Below are positions 1-7,681 of a stretch of 18,868 nucleotides of DNA, in pieces. Made by a program: the position numbers and the translations under genes. The notes under the pieces were generated by a model. The model was not told where the DNA came from. It saw only the letters and a list, made by a program, of their open reading frames with translations, and made no database searches. This DNA is from Deltaproteobacteria bacterium (lineage in GTDB: Bacteria > Myxococcota > UBA796 > SXON01). Positions within the stretch are counted from its first letter, which is position 1. Each line of letters begins with the position of its first letter. The DNA is taken from contig CANKNP010000055.1 in NCBI GenBank assembly GCA_947483545.1, positions 1 to 18,868 of the forward strand, written 5' to 3'.

Positions 1-833
1 GCGGCGAAGGGCGCGCCGCCGCGCTCCCGCTCTTGCGAGACCGCCGGCCGTCGCCGCAACAATGGCGCCGCGGGGGACGGTACCACGGAGGCGACCCTTG
101 GCGGGCGAGGCGGCGCCTCGACCTCCATCGACCCAGAGCCCCGTCGCGCATCAACGACCCGGACGTCAACATCGTCACCCTCGAAGATCCAGTGGAGTCG
201 GCCATCCCGGGCGCGAACCATGTGCAGATCGCCGAGAAGGCGGGGCTCACCTTCCCGGGGGCGCTGCGCTCTGTGCTGCGTCAGGACCCGGACGTGATCT
301 TCGTGGGCGAGATGCGCGACGCCGAGGTGTCCGCGATCGCGATGCGCGCCTCCCTCACCGGCCACATGGTGCTCTCGACGCTGCACACCAACGGCATCGT
401 CGAGACCTTCAACCGCCTCGTGGACATGGGAATGGAGACGTACCTGCTGGCCAGTTGCCTGCAGCTCGTGGTCGCCCAGCGCCTCCTGCGCCGGTTGTGC
501 TCGCATTGCGCGGTCACCCAGGCGATCGGCTCGGCGCTGATCACCGAGTTCAAGCTCACGCCGAAGCAGGTCACCACCGCGCACCATCGGGTCGCGGTCG
601 GGTGCCGGCACTGCTCGGACACGGGCTACCGGGGCCGCCTCGCGGTGTACGAGATGTTGGCGCCGACGAACGCGTTGCGCGCTGTCTTACGCGCGAACGG
701 CGGGGAGGAGGCGATCCGCGTAGCGTGCGACGAGATGGGCACGGTCTGGCTCTACGACGCAGGGATCGCCCGCGCGCTCGCCGGCGAGACGAGCTTTGAA
801 GAAGTGCGTCGGGCGCTGGCTCCGGTGCAGTAG
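1..833 (+). CDS. GspE/PilB-family secretion or pilus assembly ATPase, C-terminal part
   Basis: This hexameric ATPase family powers type II secretion or type IV pilus extension at the cytoplasmic face of the inner membrane. From about 153 onward the protein is canonical: an Asp-box segment (NIVTLEDPVE), the Walker B segment (DPDVIFVGEMRDAE), the His box (MVLSTLHTN), and two CxxC pairs (CSHC and CRHC) forming the zinc tetracysteine motif of GspE/PilB. It ends with a usual TSFEEV-type tail and a TAG stop. The frame is open to the window start, so the gene begins outside. Bases 1-152 do not encode the expected Walker A segment in this frame; related residues are scattered over the other two frames. 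The reading frame there is therefore damaged or misassembled. GspE and PilB cannot be told apart from this part alone. The family call is firm; the 5' boundary is not. Confidence 0.85.
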   Translation, partial: GEGRAAALPLLRDRRPSPQQWRRGGRYHGGDPWRARRRLDLHRPRAPSRINDPDVNIVTLEDPVESAIPGANHVQIAEKAGLTFPGALRSVLRQDPDVIFVGEMRDAEVSAIAMRASLTGHMVLSTLHTNGIVETFNRLVDMGMETYLLASCLQLVVAQRLLRRLCSHCAVTQAIGSALITEFKLTPKQVTTAHHRVAVGCRHCSDTGYRGRLAVYEMLAPTNALRAVLRANGGEEAIRVACDEMGTVWLYDAGIARALAGETSFEEVRRALAPVQ

Positions 834-840
834 AGAGCCG

Positions 841-892
841 GGGAGCCAGCTTTGAAGGCGGCACGAAGTGCGCGCCTTCAAGGCTGGCTCCC
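841..892 (+). terminator. Long hairpin after the secretion ATPase gene
   Basis: Bases 841-860 pair with 873-892 over 20 positions with a single G-U wobble. The 12-base loop contains its own small GCAC/GTGC stem. The hairpin begins 7 bases after the TAG of the ATPase gene. No clear T-run follows (only GTGTTTGC), so it may be an imperfect intrinsic terminator or a 3'-end stabiliser. The symmetry is directly visible; the terminator role is inferred. Confidence 0.65.
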
Positions 893-1073
893 GTGTTTGC
901 GTCTCGGGCGGGAACGGCGCGGTCGCGACGGACCCGGCCGAATGGACGCGGACACAAGCCCGCGAATGCGGGCGTTCTTGGCCAACACTGGCCGATAATC
1001 CCGGCGCGTGCCCTCGCGCGACGGGAGAATCGGCGAACGGCGCGTTAGCCTTGGCCGGAGGTACACCGCTCGA

Positions 1074-3440
1074 ATGAAGGGCCCGAACGACTCCGGCGGC
1101 GCCGAGTATCAGGACATCGGCGAGATTGGCTCCGGCGCCATGGGTGAGGTGCGCCGCGCGCGCGATCAGCTCCTGCGCCGGGATGTAGCGATCAAGCTCC
1201 TGCGCACAGAGTATGCCTCCGACGCCGCGCTGAGCGAGCGCTTCTTCGAAGAAGCGAGGATCACCGCCCGGCTGGAGCACCCAGGGATCGTGCCGGTCCA
1301 CGCGCTGGGGCGGACCCACGACGGGCGCCCCTACTTCGCGATGAAAGAGGTCAAGGGCGAGACGCTCACGCGGCTGATCGCAGAGGTCCACGCGGCCGTG
1401 GCGGACGGCCGCTGGGGGATCGCGGCCTCGGGTTGGACATTTCCTGGGTTGGTCCAGGCATTTCTCCGGGTGTGTGAGGCTGTCGCCTTCGCCCACTCTC
1501 GGGGGGTCATCCACCGGGATCTGAAGCCCGACAACATCATGCTCGGCGCCTTCGGCGAGGTGCTTGTGCTCGACTGGGGGCTTGCAAAGCCGATCGCGGA
1601 CGCCGACTCGTTTGGCGCCAGCCCCTATCCGGGCGCCACGAACGCGAACGCCACGGCGATGGGCTCCATCGTCGGCACCCCCTGCTACATGCCGCCGGAG
1701 CAGGCCCGGGCGGACGTGCTCGGCTTCACCGCCGATGTCTACTCCTTGGGCGCGATCCTCTACGAAATTCTCTCCGGCATGGCGCCCTACGATGGGACCA
1801 CCGTCGAAGAGGTGCTCGATCTGGTGCGCCGGCTCCCTCCGAAGCCCCTGATCCGCGCGTTGCGATCGGAGGGGCCGCCCCCCGGCACGTCCAAGCCAGT
1901 TCCTCCCGAACACCTCGTGGACATCTGCGAGCGGGCCATGACGCGGAGCCCGGCGGAGCGTTTTCAAGAGGCCGGGGAGATGGCCATCGCGCTCCAGGGC
2001 TACCTGGATGGGGCGAGGGACCAGGCGAAGGCTGCGGGCCTGGTCCGAGAGGCGGATGACCAACAGAGGCAGGTCCGCGCGCTCACCGAGCGGGCACGCA
2101 ACACGCGGGGCCTGGCGCGTTCGTTGGCCACGAGCATCCCGGGGTCCGCCCCCGTGGAGGAGAAGCGCGCCTTCTGGGAGCTGGAGGACGAAGCGGAGGA
2201 ACTGGCCCAGCAGGCCGCGCTCGACGATGTGCGTAGGCTTCAGCTCCTGCGGGCCGCGCTGTCCCTGGATCCGCAGCTGCCAGAGGCCAACGCCCGGCTC
2301 GCGGATCACTACCGCCTGCGCATGGCGGCGGCAGAAGCGTCCGGCGATGCCGTCGAGTTCTGGCGTGCCGAACGCCAGCTTCGCAGCCACGACAACGGTC
2401 AGCACGCCGACTGGCTGCGGGGCGATGGTGCGCTCACGATCGTCTCCGATCCGCCGGGTGCGTTGATCGAGGTCTACCGCTGCGTCGAGCGCGACCGCCG
2501 GCTGTCCTTGCAGCTTGTCCGAAACCCCGGCCGAACGCCGCTGCGCGCGTGGACCGTGCCGATGGGCAGCTACGTGGTGGTGCTCAAAAAAGAAGGGTAT
2601 GCGCCGACGCGGTACCCGGTTCACATCGGCCGGCAGGCGCACTGGGACTGTGTCGCCCCCGGCGATTCCGAGCCGCAGCCCGTGCGACTCCTTCGCAGCG
2701 AAGCGCTGGGTCCAGACGACTGCTATGTGCCTGCGGGCTGGTTCATCAGCGGCGGCGATCCCGAAGCGACAGGCGGCCTCCCCCGTCGGAACGTGTGGCT
2801 CGACGGTTTTGTGATGAAGCGGTTCCCCATCACCAACCGCCAGTGGATCGCATTCCTGGACAGTCTCGTCCACCAGAACTACGTCGAAGCCGCCTTGCGA
2901 TTTGCGCCGCGGGAGCGTCCCTCACACGTGGGTGACCTCGGCCAGCTCGTGTACGGTCGGAACCCTGACGGCACGTTCTTCCTCCCCCCGGGCGGGTGGG
3001 CCCTGGACTGGCCCGCGATGCGCATCGATTGGCACTCGGCGACGGCATTTGCGGCCTGGGAGTCCGAGCGCACCGGCGTTCGGTGGCGGCTCCCGTGGGA
3101 GCTGGAGCGCGAGAAGGCCGCCCGTGGCGTGGACGGTCGCTATTTCCCCTGGGGCGAGCGACTCGACCCGACCTTCGCCAACATGTGCGACAGCCACGCA
3201 TCGCAGCCGACCCCCTCGCCGGTGGACAGCTTCCCCGTAGACGAAGGCCCGTACGGCGTCCGCGGCATGGCCGGCAACGTGCGTGATTGGTGCCGCGACG
3301 TGTACCGCCAGGAAGGCCCGACGATCGTGGAGGGGAGGTTCACACCGCGCACGTCTGGCGGCAGCAACCGCACCCTCCGCGGCGGGGCGTTCACCGCGTA
3401 CCGTCGAAGCGCGAGCGTGGCCTTCCGCCTCGGGGACTAG
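1074..3440 (+). CDS. Serine/threonine protein kinase with C-terminal FGE-like (SUMF1-fold) domain
   Basis: Probable cytoplasmic signalling kinase of 788 residues. The Hanks-type kinase domain (about 10-335) has a GSGAMG phosphate loop (19-24), Lys41, HRDLKPDN (catalytic Asp149), a DWG in place of DFG (Asp167) and a PPE motif (207-209). A helical, TPR-like stretch (about 380-425) and a PEGA-like beta segment (about 455-525) follow. From about 550 to the end lies an FGE-sulfatase-type domain with RLPWELEREKAARG, PWGE, GNVRDW and LRGGAF. The cysteine pair that converts Cys to formylglycine in true FGEs is absent from the C-terminus, so this domain is probably a binding or structural module. ATG at 1074 is preferred over an in-frame GTG at 1008 because GGAGG lies at 1057-1061, a somewhat long 12-base spacing. 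Substrates cannot be read from the sequence. Confidence 0.92.
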   Translation: MKGPNDSGGAEYQDIGEIGSGAMGEVRRARDQLLRRDVAIKLLRTEYASDAALSERFFEEARITARLEHPGIVPVHALGRTHDGRPYFAMKEVKGETLTRLIAEVHAAVADGRWGIAASGWTFPGLVQAFLRVCEAVAFAHSRGVIHRDLKPDNIMLGAFGEVLVLDWGLAKPIADADSFGASPYPGATNANATAMGSIVGTPCYMPPEQARADVLGFTADVYSLGAILYEILSGMAPYDGTTVEEVLDLVRRLPPKPLIRALRSEGPPPGTSKPVPPEHLVDICERAMTRSPAERFQEAGEMAIALQGYLDGARDQAKAAGLVREADDQQRQVRALTERARNTRGLARSLATSIPGSAPVEEKRAFWELEDEAEELAQQAALDDVRRLQLLRAALSLDPQLPEANARLADHYRLRMAAAEASGDAVEFWRAERQLRSHDNGQHADWLRGDGALTIVSDPPGALIEVYRCVERDRRLSLQLVRNPGRTPLRAWTVPMGSYVVVLKKEGYAPTRYPVHIGRQAHWDCVAPGDSEPQPVRLLRSEALGPDDCYVPAGWFISGGDPEATGGLPRRNVWLDGFVMKRFPITNRQWIAFLDSLVHQNYVEAALRFAPRERPSHVGDLGQLVYGRNPDGTFFLPPGGWALDWPAMRIDWHSATAFAAWESERTGVRWRLPWELEREKAARGVDGRYFPWGERLDPTFANMCDSHASQPTPSPVDSFPVDEGPYGVRGMAGNVRDWCRDVYRQEGPTIVEGRFTPRTSGGSNRTLRGGAFTAYRRSASVAFRLGD

Positions 3441-3498
3441 CCGGACACGCGCGCGGCGCACATCGGCGCGCGGCTCTGTCGGTCGCTGGACTGAACGC

Positions 3499-4137
3499 AT
3501 GAAGAAGCTCCTGCGCGGGATCCGCGATTTCCATGACAACCTGCGTCCTGCCTACCGCGAGCGGTTTGCCCACCTCGCGCTTGGCCAGTCGCCGGACACG
3601 TTGTTCATCGCCTGTGCGGACAGCCGCGTCGTTCCGAACCTGTTCGCGTCCACCGACCCGGGTGACCTGTTCGTCCTGCGCAACGTTGGGAACATGGTGC
3701 CGCGCTGTGGACTGGATGGGGCGCTGGACGACTCTGCGGGGTCCGCGGTCGAGTTCGCCACGATCGCGCTCGGCGTGCGCGACATCGTGGTGTGCGGCCA
3801 CTCGTCATGTGGCGCGATCCGGGCGGTCTTGGAGGGCGATCGGCCCGGAGGCGCGCCCAGCTTGGATCGCTGGCTGTCGCACGCGCAGCCCTCGGTGGAG
3901 CGGCTCGAGCGGGAGTTTTCTTTGGACCCAAGCCTGCCGCCGGTCGACCGGCTCTCTCAGGCGCATGTGCTCCAGCAGTTGGATCACCTGCGGTCCTACC
4001 CTGCCGTGGCCGAGCGCCTCGCCGCGGGAGCGCTGCGGATCAGCGGTTGGTGGTTCGACCTGGCGAATGCGGAAGTTCTGGCGTTTGAGGCTTCAAGCGC
4101 GCGGTTCGTGCCGCTGGTGGATTTGGAGATGGGTTAG
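3499..4137 (+). CDS. Beta-class carbonic anhydrase
   Basis: Catalyses reversible hydration of CO2 to bicarbonate in the cytoplasm, supplying bicarbonate to carboxylases and balancing pH. The 212-residue product has the full beta-class zinc site: Cys39-Ala-Asp41-Ser-Arg43 (CADSR) and His101-Ser-Ser-Cys104 (HSSC). Asp41 and Arg43 form the usual catalytic dyad. The segment RNVGNMVP after the first motif is typical, and length and domain are complete. ATG at 3499 starts the conserved N-terminus (MKKLLRGIRDF); a longer in-frame extension overlaps the kinase gene and is low-complexity, so it is rejected. No strong ribosome binding site is seen. It lies 58 bases behind the kinase gene and 9 bases ahead of the truncated ATPase, so it could be co-transcribed with either. 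Confidence 0.93.
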   Translation: MKKLLRGIRDFHDNLRPAYRERFAHLALGQSPDTLFIACADSRVVPNLFASTDPGDLFVLRNVGNMVPRCGLDGALDDSAGSAVEFATIALGVRDIVVCGHSSCGAIRAVLEGDRPGGAPSLDRWLSHAQPSVERLEREFSLDPSLPPVDRLSQAHVLQQLDHLRSYPAVAERLAAGALRISGWWFDLANAEVLAFEASSARFVPLVDLEMG

Positions 4138-4146
4138 GATCCGGGA

Positions 4147-4689
4147 ATGACCCCCATGCGCTTCACTCAATTTTCGGTGACGGGCTTTCGGAGCATCAAG
4201 GCTGTCGAGCTGACTCCGACGCACCTGGGTCCCGGGCCGGCGGTGGTGCTCTACGGCGAGAACGGAGCGGGGAAATCCAATATTCTCGCTGCGATGGCCC
4301 GGTTTTGGGGGCTTCTTGAGGCGTGCCTTCGTCAAGGCTCGATTCCAGCCCTCGGCTCATTCGCTCTGGGCGGTGAATGCCAGCTCTCTCGGAGTGATGT
4401 CCATCAGGGCTCCCTCGGCGGCGTCATGGAATTCTCCGCAACCGTGGCGTTCCCGAAAGGGCTCACGTGTGGGAAGACCTCATTGGCGAGTGTCGTTGCG
4501 CAATTCACGGTCGTCCTGCCCGCGGACGGGACTCCGACCTTCTCCGTCGACTCGTTCGTCGTTTCCCGAGCGGGCCACCCGGGGTCCTGGGCGGCGTCTG
4601 AGCGGCGTGACGGCGGTGTCCTGGAGGGCTGGTTCGGAGGCAAGCCGGACAGCGCCCTCATCGAGGTCAGGATCACGACCGGCAGGTGA
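4147..4689 (+). pseudogene. AAA (RecF/OLD-like) ATPase, N-terminal fragment
   Basis: The product starts like a RecF/SMC/OLD-type ATPase: an FSVTGFRSIKAVEL beta hairpin, then a Walker A motif (GENGAGKSN) near residues 38-46. Proteins of this type are usually 350-600 residues and need a signature motif and Walker B further on. Here the frame ends after 180 residues with neither present. The last bases (about 4661-4680) coincide with the 3' break of the response regulator gene on the other strand, so the ORF is cut rather than naturally short. Full-length relatives include OLD nucleases and stand-alone anti-phage ATPases, but nothing here shows which. Called a fragment with good confidence; whether the cut is biological or an assembly artefact is unknown. 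Confidence 0.75.
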
Positions 4690-4955
4690 CGAAGCGGCTC
4701 GGAGGCGCGGATCGCCGCGAGCACCTCCAGGCCCGAAAGGCGCGGCAGGTTCAGGTCCAGGAGCACGACCGCAGGCGCATCTCGAACGTCCCGACCGGCG
4801 TACGCCCCTGTGCCGAAAAGGTAGTCGAGGGCCTCGATGCCGTCCTTCACCCGGACGATGGGGTTGAGGATGTGCGCGTGCTGGAACGCGAGCATCGTCA
4901 GCTCGGCGTCGTCCTCGTTGTCCTCGACGAGCAGGATGTGGTTCGGCTCGGTCAT
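4404..4955 (-). pseudogene. Rcp1-like response regulator, missing its C-terminal end
   Basis: Single-domain CheY-like receiver of the type paired with bacteriophytochrome or PAS kinases. Visible parts: acidic pair Glu11-Asp12 (LLVEDNEDDAEL), phospho-acceptor Asp67 (VVLLDLNLPRLSG) and the VVILTS strand (Thr97-Ser98). The frame should continue with the conserved Lys strand, but after residue 98 it becomes the antisense of the AAA ATPase and runs on without similarity to 4404. Only about 4662-4955 is genuine. The start ATG overlaps the kinase stop as ATGA (4952-4955), indicating translational coupling to the kinase. Without the Lys-containing strand and final helix the receiver would probably not signal. 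Confidence 0.8.
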
Positions 4956-5545
4956 CTCCGCTCTCCGAGGGTGAATCGAAACGTGGCGCCCTCGCCCGGG
5001 ACGGCTTCGGCCCACACCCGGCCCCCGTGGCGTGCGACGATGCGCTGCACCGTGGCGAGGCCGATCCCCGTGCCGGGGAACTGAGTCTCGGTGTGCAACC
5101 TGTGGAAAGGGGCGAACAGACGCTGGGCCTGCTTCATGTCGAACCCCACCCCCCGGTCGCGGACAAAGAATACGCGCTCCGTGCCCAACTGCTCCTCGCC
5201 GACACGCACGTGCGTTGGCTTGCCGCCGCTGAACTTCCAGGCGTTGCCAAGCAAATTTTCGAGCAGGATCCGCAGGAGTCGAGGATCGGCGTCCACGACG
5301 ATGTCCTCGTGGACCGAGCACTCCGTGATCCGCGTCGGGTCACGTTCCTCCAGGTCGGCGAGGATCCCGCGGACCAGGTCGCTCAAATCTACGCGTTCGC
5401 CATGAACCGGTGCCCGCGTGATCCGAGAGAGACCCAGCAGATCGTCGATGAGCTGGGCCATCCGCTGGGTGCCGGCGCGCACACGCTGCAGGTAGTGCTG
5501 GCCGGTGGGGTCGAGCCGCGCTCGCCCTGCACCTTCGCGGTCGTC
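4952..5545 (-). pseudogene. Sensor histidine kinase, C-terminal (HATPase) fragment
   Basis: ATP-binding half of a PAS-type sensor kinase. It begins near the second DHp helix (LDPTGQHYLQRV, then MAQLIDDLLGLSR) and contains the N box (LLENLLGNAWKFS), G1 (VRDRGVGFD), the F box (LFAPFHRLH) and G2 (GTGIGLATVQRIV). The first DHp helix with the phospho-acceptor His, normally just before LDPTG, is missing. The sequence jumps near 5510-5530 from the PAS part in another frame. The 3' end reads GERR and overlaps the regulator start by 4 bases. The frame stays open further upstream to 5836, but that stretch is the shadow of the PAS frame and is not counted. Domain identity is firm; function as written is unlikely. 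Confidence 0.78.
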
Positions 5546-6009
5546 TCCTGAACGGTGTTCAGGAGCCCCCCGACCTCGCCATCGTCGCCCGGGACGGGGC
5601 TGTACGAGAACGTGAAGTAGGTCTCCTCCAGCATGCCGCCGCTCTGGATGAAGAGCTGAAGGTCTTCCGTCCACGTTGCCGGACCGCCTGCTTGCACGCC
5701 CTCCGCCATCGGCCCGGCCAGGTCCCAGACCTCGGCCCAGATCGTCGCCGCCGGGGCTGCCAACGAGGCCGGGTGCTTGTCCCTTAGGATCGGCCTGTAG
5801 GCGTCGTTGTAGAGGTGCAGCAGGTTCGGACCCCACCAGAGCAGCATTGGGAAGCGGCTCCCGAGCACCACCCCCAGCATCGTCCGCAGGCTCTGGGGCC
5901 AGGCCTCCGGTGGACCGAGCCCCGTCGCCGACCAGTCGGTCTGGCGCATCAAGGCGCCCATCTCGCCGCCGCCGGTGAATGGATCGCGCTTCGGGGTCGT
6001 CGCCTTCAT
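5389..6009 (-). pseudogene. Sensor histidine kinase, N-terminal PAS fragment
   Basis: Start ATG at 6009 overlaps the stop of the preceding membrane-protein gene as ATGA. The product has a PAS-like domain typical of bacterial cytosolic hybrid kinases: LGPPEAWPQSLRTML, MLLWWGPNLLHLYNDAYRP, then the beta strands ending TFSYSPVPGDDGEVGGLLNTVQETTAKV. After KVQGE, near 5520, similarity stops and the frame runs through the kinase domain in the wrong phase to a stop at 5389. The matching catalytic half continues in a different frame. Together they look like one kinase gene that lost at least the phospho-acceptor helix and shifted frame. Confidence 0.78.
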
Positions 6010-6338
6010 GCGGCCGCCCGACCGCGCAGCTCGCCCACCAGCAGGTAGGTGAGGGGTGCGAAGGAGCCGACCGCCAGCGTGGCCAGCACGTACGGCCAGG
6101 CCTTCCGATCCGCGCGTTTCGCGTCCCACAGCATCCAGGAGGTCACCAACACGAGGCTCACGGTCAGGTCCGAGAAGATCTGCCCGGCCTGCCAACTCCG
6201 GAAGGCGAAGGCGAACAGTTCCAGGTAGCTGTCCTCCATCAGCGCGCGGATGGTCACGGCCGTGTGCCCGGCGAGCAGGACAGCGAAGAGGACCGCCCTT
6301 CTTGTGCGCCATCGGTGCGCCGGCCGTGAGAACGGCAC
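6006..6338 (-). CDS. Small integral membrane protein, DUF2834-like
   Basis: A 110-residue protein with about three hydrophobic segments (roughly 13-31, 53-70 and 80-102). It has an SWMLWDAKRADRKAWPY connector and the ending GSFAPLTYLLVGE. This layout resembles DUF2834 membrane proteins, whose function is unknown. The start is a GTG at 6338, one base after the stop of the LeuA-like gene. Its stop overlaps the kinase start as ATGA. It therefore sits in one transcription unit between a metabolic enzyme and a two-component system. A sensory accessory role is possible but not shown. Family assignment is from pattern only. Confidence 0.75.
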   Translation of the reverse strand: MPFSRPAHRWRTRRAVLFAVLLAGHTAVTIRALMEDSYLELFAFAFRSWQAGQIFSDLTVSLVLVTSWMLWDAKRADRKAWPYVLATLAVGSFAPLTYLLVGELRGRAAA

Positions 6339-6339
6339 G

Positions 6340-7596
6340 TCAAACGCCTGCGTTTACGACGGCGTAGACTTCATCTTCGGTCAGCACCCGCGAAGTGCTC
6401 TTCGCGCGCTCGCGGATCGCGGCCACCAGCGCAGGCGTGGGCTCCAGCTTGCGCTGCTTGAGCCAGAACACGATGTTGGAGTCCCCGGCCATGTGGCCGA
6501 TCTCGATCTCCTGACGACGCCCGAACCAGGCCGCTGGAACGCCGGAATACACGCGGTCTGCCAGCCAGTCGGCGCCCTTGTTGATCGCCTTGATGACCGC
6601 CGCCGCGTGGACCCCGGTCCCCGTCCGGAACGCGTCCTTGCCGAACACCGGGTAGCTCACCGGGATGGGGACCTGCGTGTGCAACGAAGTGAGGTCCACG
6701 AGCTCCGCCAGACGGGAGAGATCCCCGTCGAACCAGCCGAGGAGCTTCAGATTGACGAGCAGGAGATCCAGCGAGGTGTTTCCGACCCGCTCCCCCACGC
6801 CGAGCACACAGCCGTGCACACGGTCCACGCCGTGCTCGACCGCCGCGACCGCGTTGGACAGCCCGTAGCCGCGATCGTTGTGGCCGTGCCAGTCGAGGCG
6901 CACCGCATCGGGGCCGGTGCTCCGGCCGCTCTCCTCGACCACGCTCCGGGCGAACGCGAGCAGGTTCCGGACCCCCGACTCGGTCGCGTGGCCCACGGTG
7001 TCGCACAGGCAGAGGCCGTCGGCGCCCTCTTCGATCGCCGCGAGGAACAGCCTGCGGAGCGTCTCAGGGCTCGACCGCGTGGTGTCCTCTGTCACGAACG
7101 TACAGGAGAGGCCGTTCTGCTTCGCAAGCCGGATCGAGGAGCGGGTGCGGGTCTCGAGCAGGTCAACGTCCCAGCCCTCCGCGTAGAGCCGAATCGGGGA
7201 GGCGCCGAGGAACGCCATCACCTCGATGGGCAGCCCCACTTTCTGCGAGATGTCGATGATCGGTCGAATGTCCGCTTCGATGGTTCGAGCGGCACAGTTC
7301 GCGGCGATCGGCAGCTTTTCGTCGCGGATCAGCGTCGCGAGCCGCGTGACATCTGCGACGGCGCGGGGCCCGGCGCCGGGGAGCCCGATGTCCACGACGT
7401 CCACGCCCAGCCCGGCCAGCAGCCGGACGATCTCCAGCTTTGCGTCGATCGGGGGGTCGGACACGGAGGGGCATTGCACCCCGTCGCGCAGCGTCTCATC
7501 GACGATGCGGGGGCGCGGCCGGGTGGTCGGCGAGAAGGGGCCGCGCACGTTCCAGTCGTGAATGACGTCCGCTTCTTGGATCTCAGGCTCGCTCAT
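6340..7596 (-). CDS. LeuA-like (2-isopropylmalate/homocitrate synthase family) acyltransferase
   Basis: TIM-barrel enzyme of the DRE-TIM/HMGL-like family, which condenses an acyl-CoA with a 2-oxo acid. Visible: the metal and base motif IVDETLRDGVQ (Asp33, Arg37), the metal-binding pair WHGHND (His237, His239) and GVGERVGNTSLD (Asn273). Its 418 residues cover the catalytic barrel plus accessory helices but lack the C-terminal allosteric LeuA dimer domain (PF08502-type) found in regulated isopropylmalate synthases. The product could be an isopropylmalate, homocitrate, citramalate or other chain-elongating synthase; substrate cannot be read here. No leuB, leuC, leuD or nif gene is nearby. The ATG at 7596 has GGAG six bases upstream. 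It is followed one base later by the DUF2834-like gene. Confidence 0.88.
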   Translation of the reverse strand: MSEPEIQEADVIHDWNVRGPFSPTTRPRPRIVDETLRDGVQCPSVSDPPIDAKLEIVRLLAGLGVDVVDIGLPGAGPRAVADVTRLATLIRDEKLPIAANCAARTIEADIRPIIDISQKVGLPIEVMAFLGASPIRLYAEGWDVDLLETRTRSSIRLAKQNGLSCTFVTEDTTRSSPETLRRLFLAAIEEGADGLCLCDTVGHATESGVRNLLAFARSVVEESGRSTGPDAVRLDWHGHNDRGYGLSNAVAAVEHGVDRVHGCVLGVGERVGNTSLDLLLVNLKLLGWFDGDLSRLAELVDLTSLHTQVPIPVSYPVFGKDAFRTGTGVHAAAVIKAINKGADWLADRVYSGVPAAWFGRRQEIEIGHMAGDSNIVFWLKQRKLEPTPALVAAIRERAKSTSRVLTEDEVYAVVNAGV

Positions 7597-7621
7597 GGGG
7601 GGCTCCAGACTGAGGGGGGCT

Positions 7622-7645
7622 TAGCCCGGGGAGGGCTTCGGGCTA
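7622..7645. other. Short hairpin between lipoprotein and LeuA-like genes
   Basis: Perfect 7-base arms (TAGCCCG and CGGGCTA) enclose a 10-base loop. It lies in the 85-base gap between the lipoprotein stop and the LeuA-like start on the minus strand. No T-run follows on either strand, so it may be a weak terminator, a leader hairpin or nothing. The symmetry is real; the role is open. Confidence 0.4.
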
Positions 7646-7681
7646 CGCGGAATGGGCCGGAAGAGGATGGAACCTGCGGGC

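Noticed and set aside
980..999. GGCCA/TGGCC inverted repeat and GATAAT upstream of the kinase as a promoter
   Set aside because: The -10-like GATAAT has no -35 at a proper distance, and the repeat arms are only five bases; too weak to annotate.
687..2873. A 728-residue open frame on the minus strand
   Set aside because: It is the antisense of the kinase gene; its composition is Arg/Gly/Pro/His-rich with no family motif, while the plus strand has complete kinase motifs.
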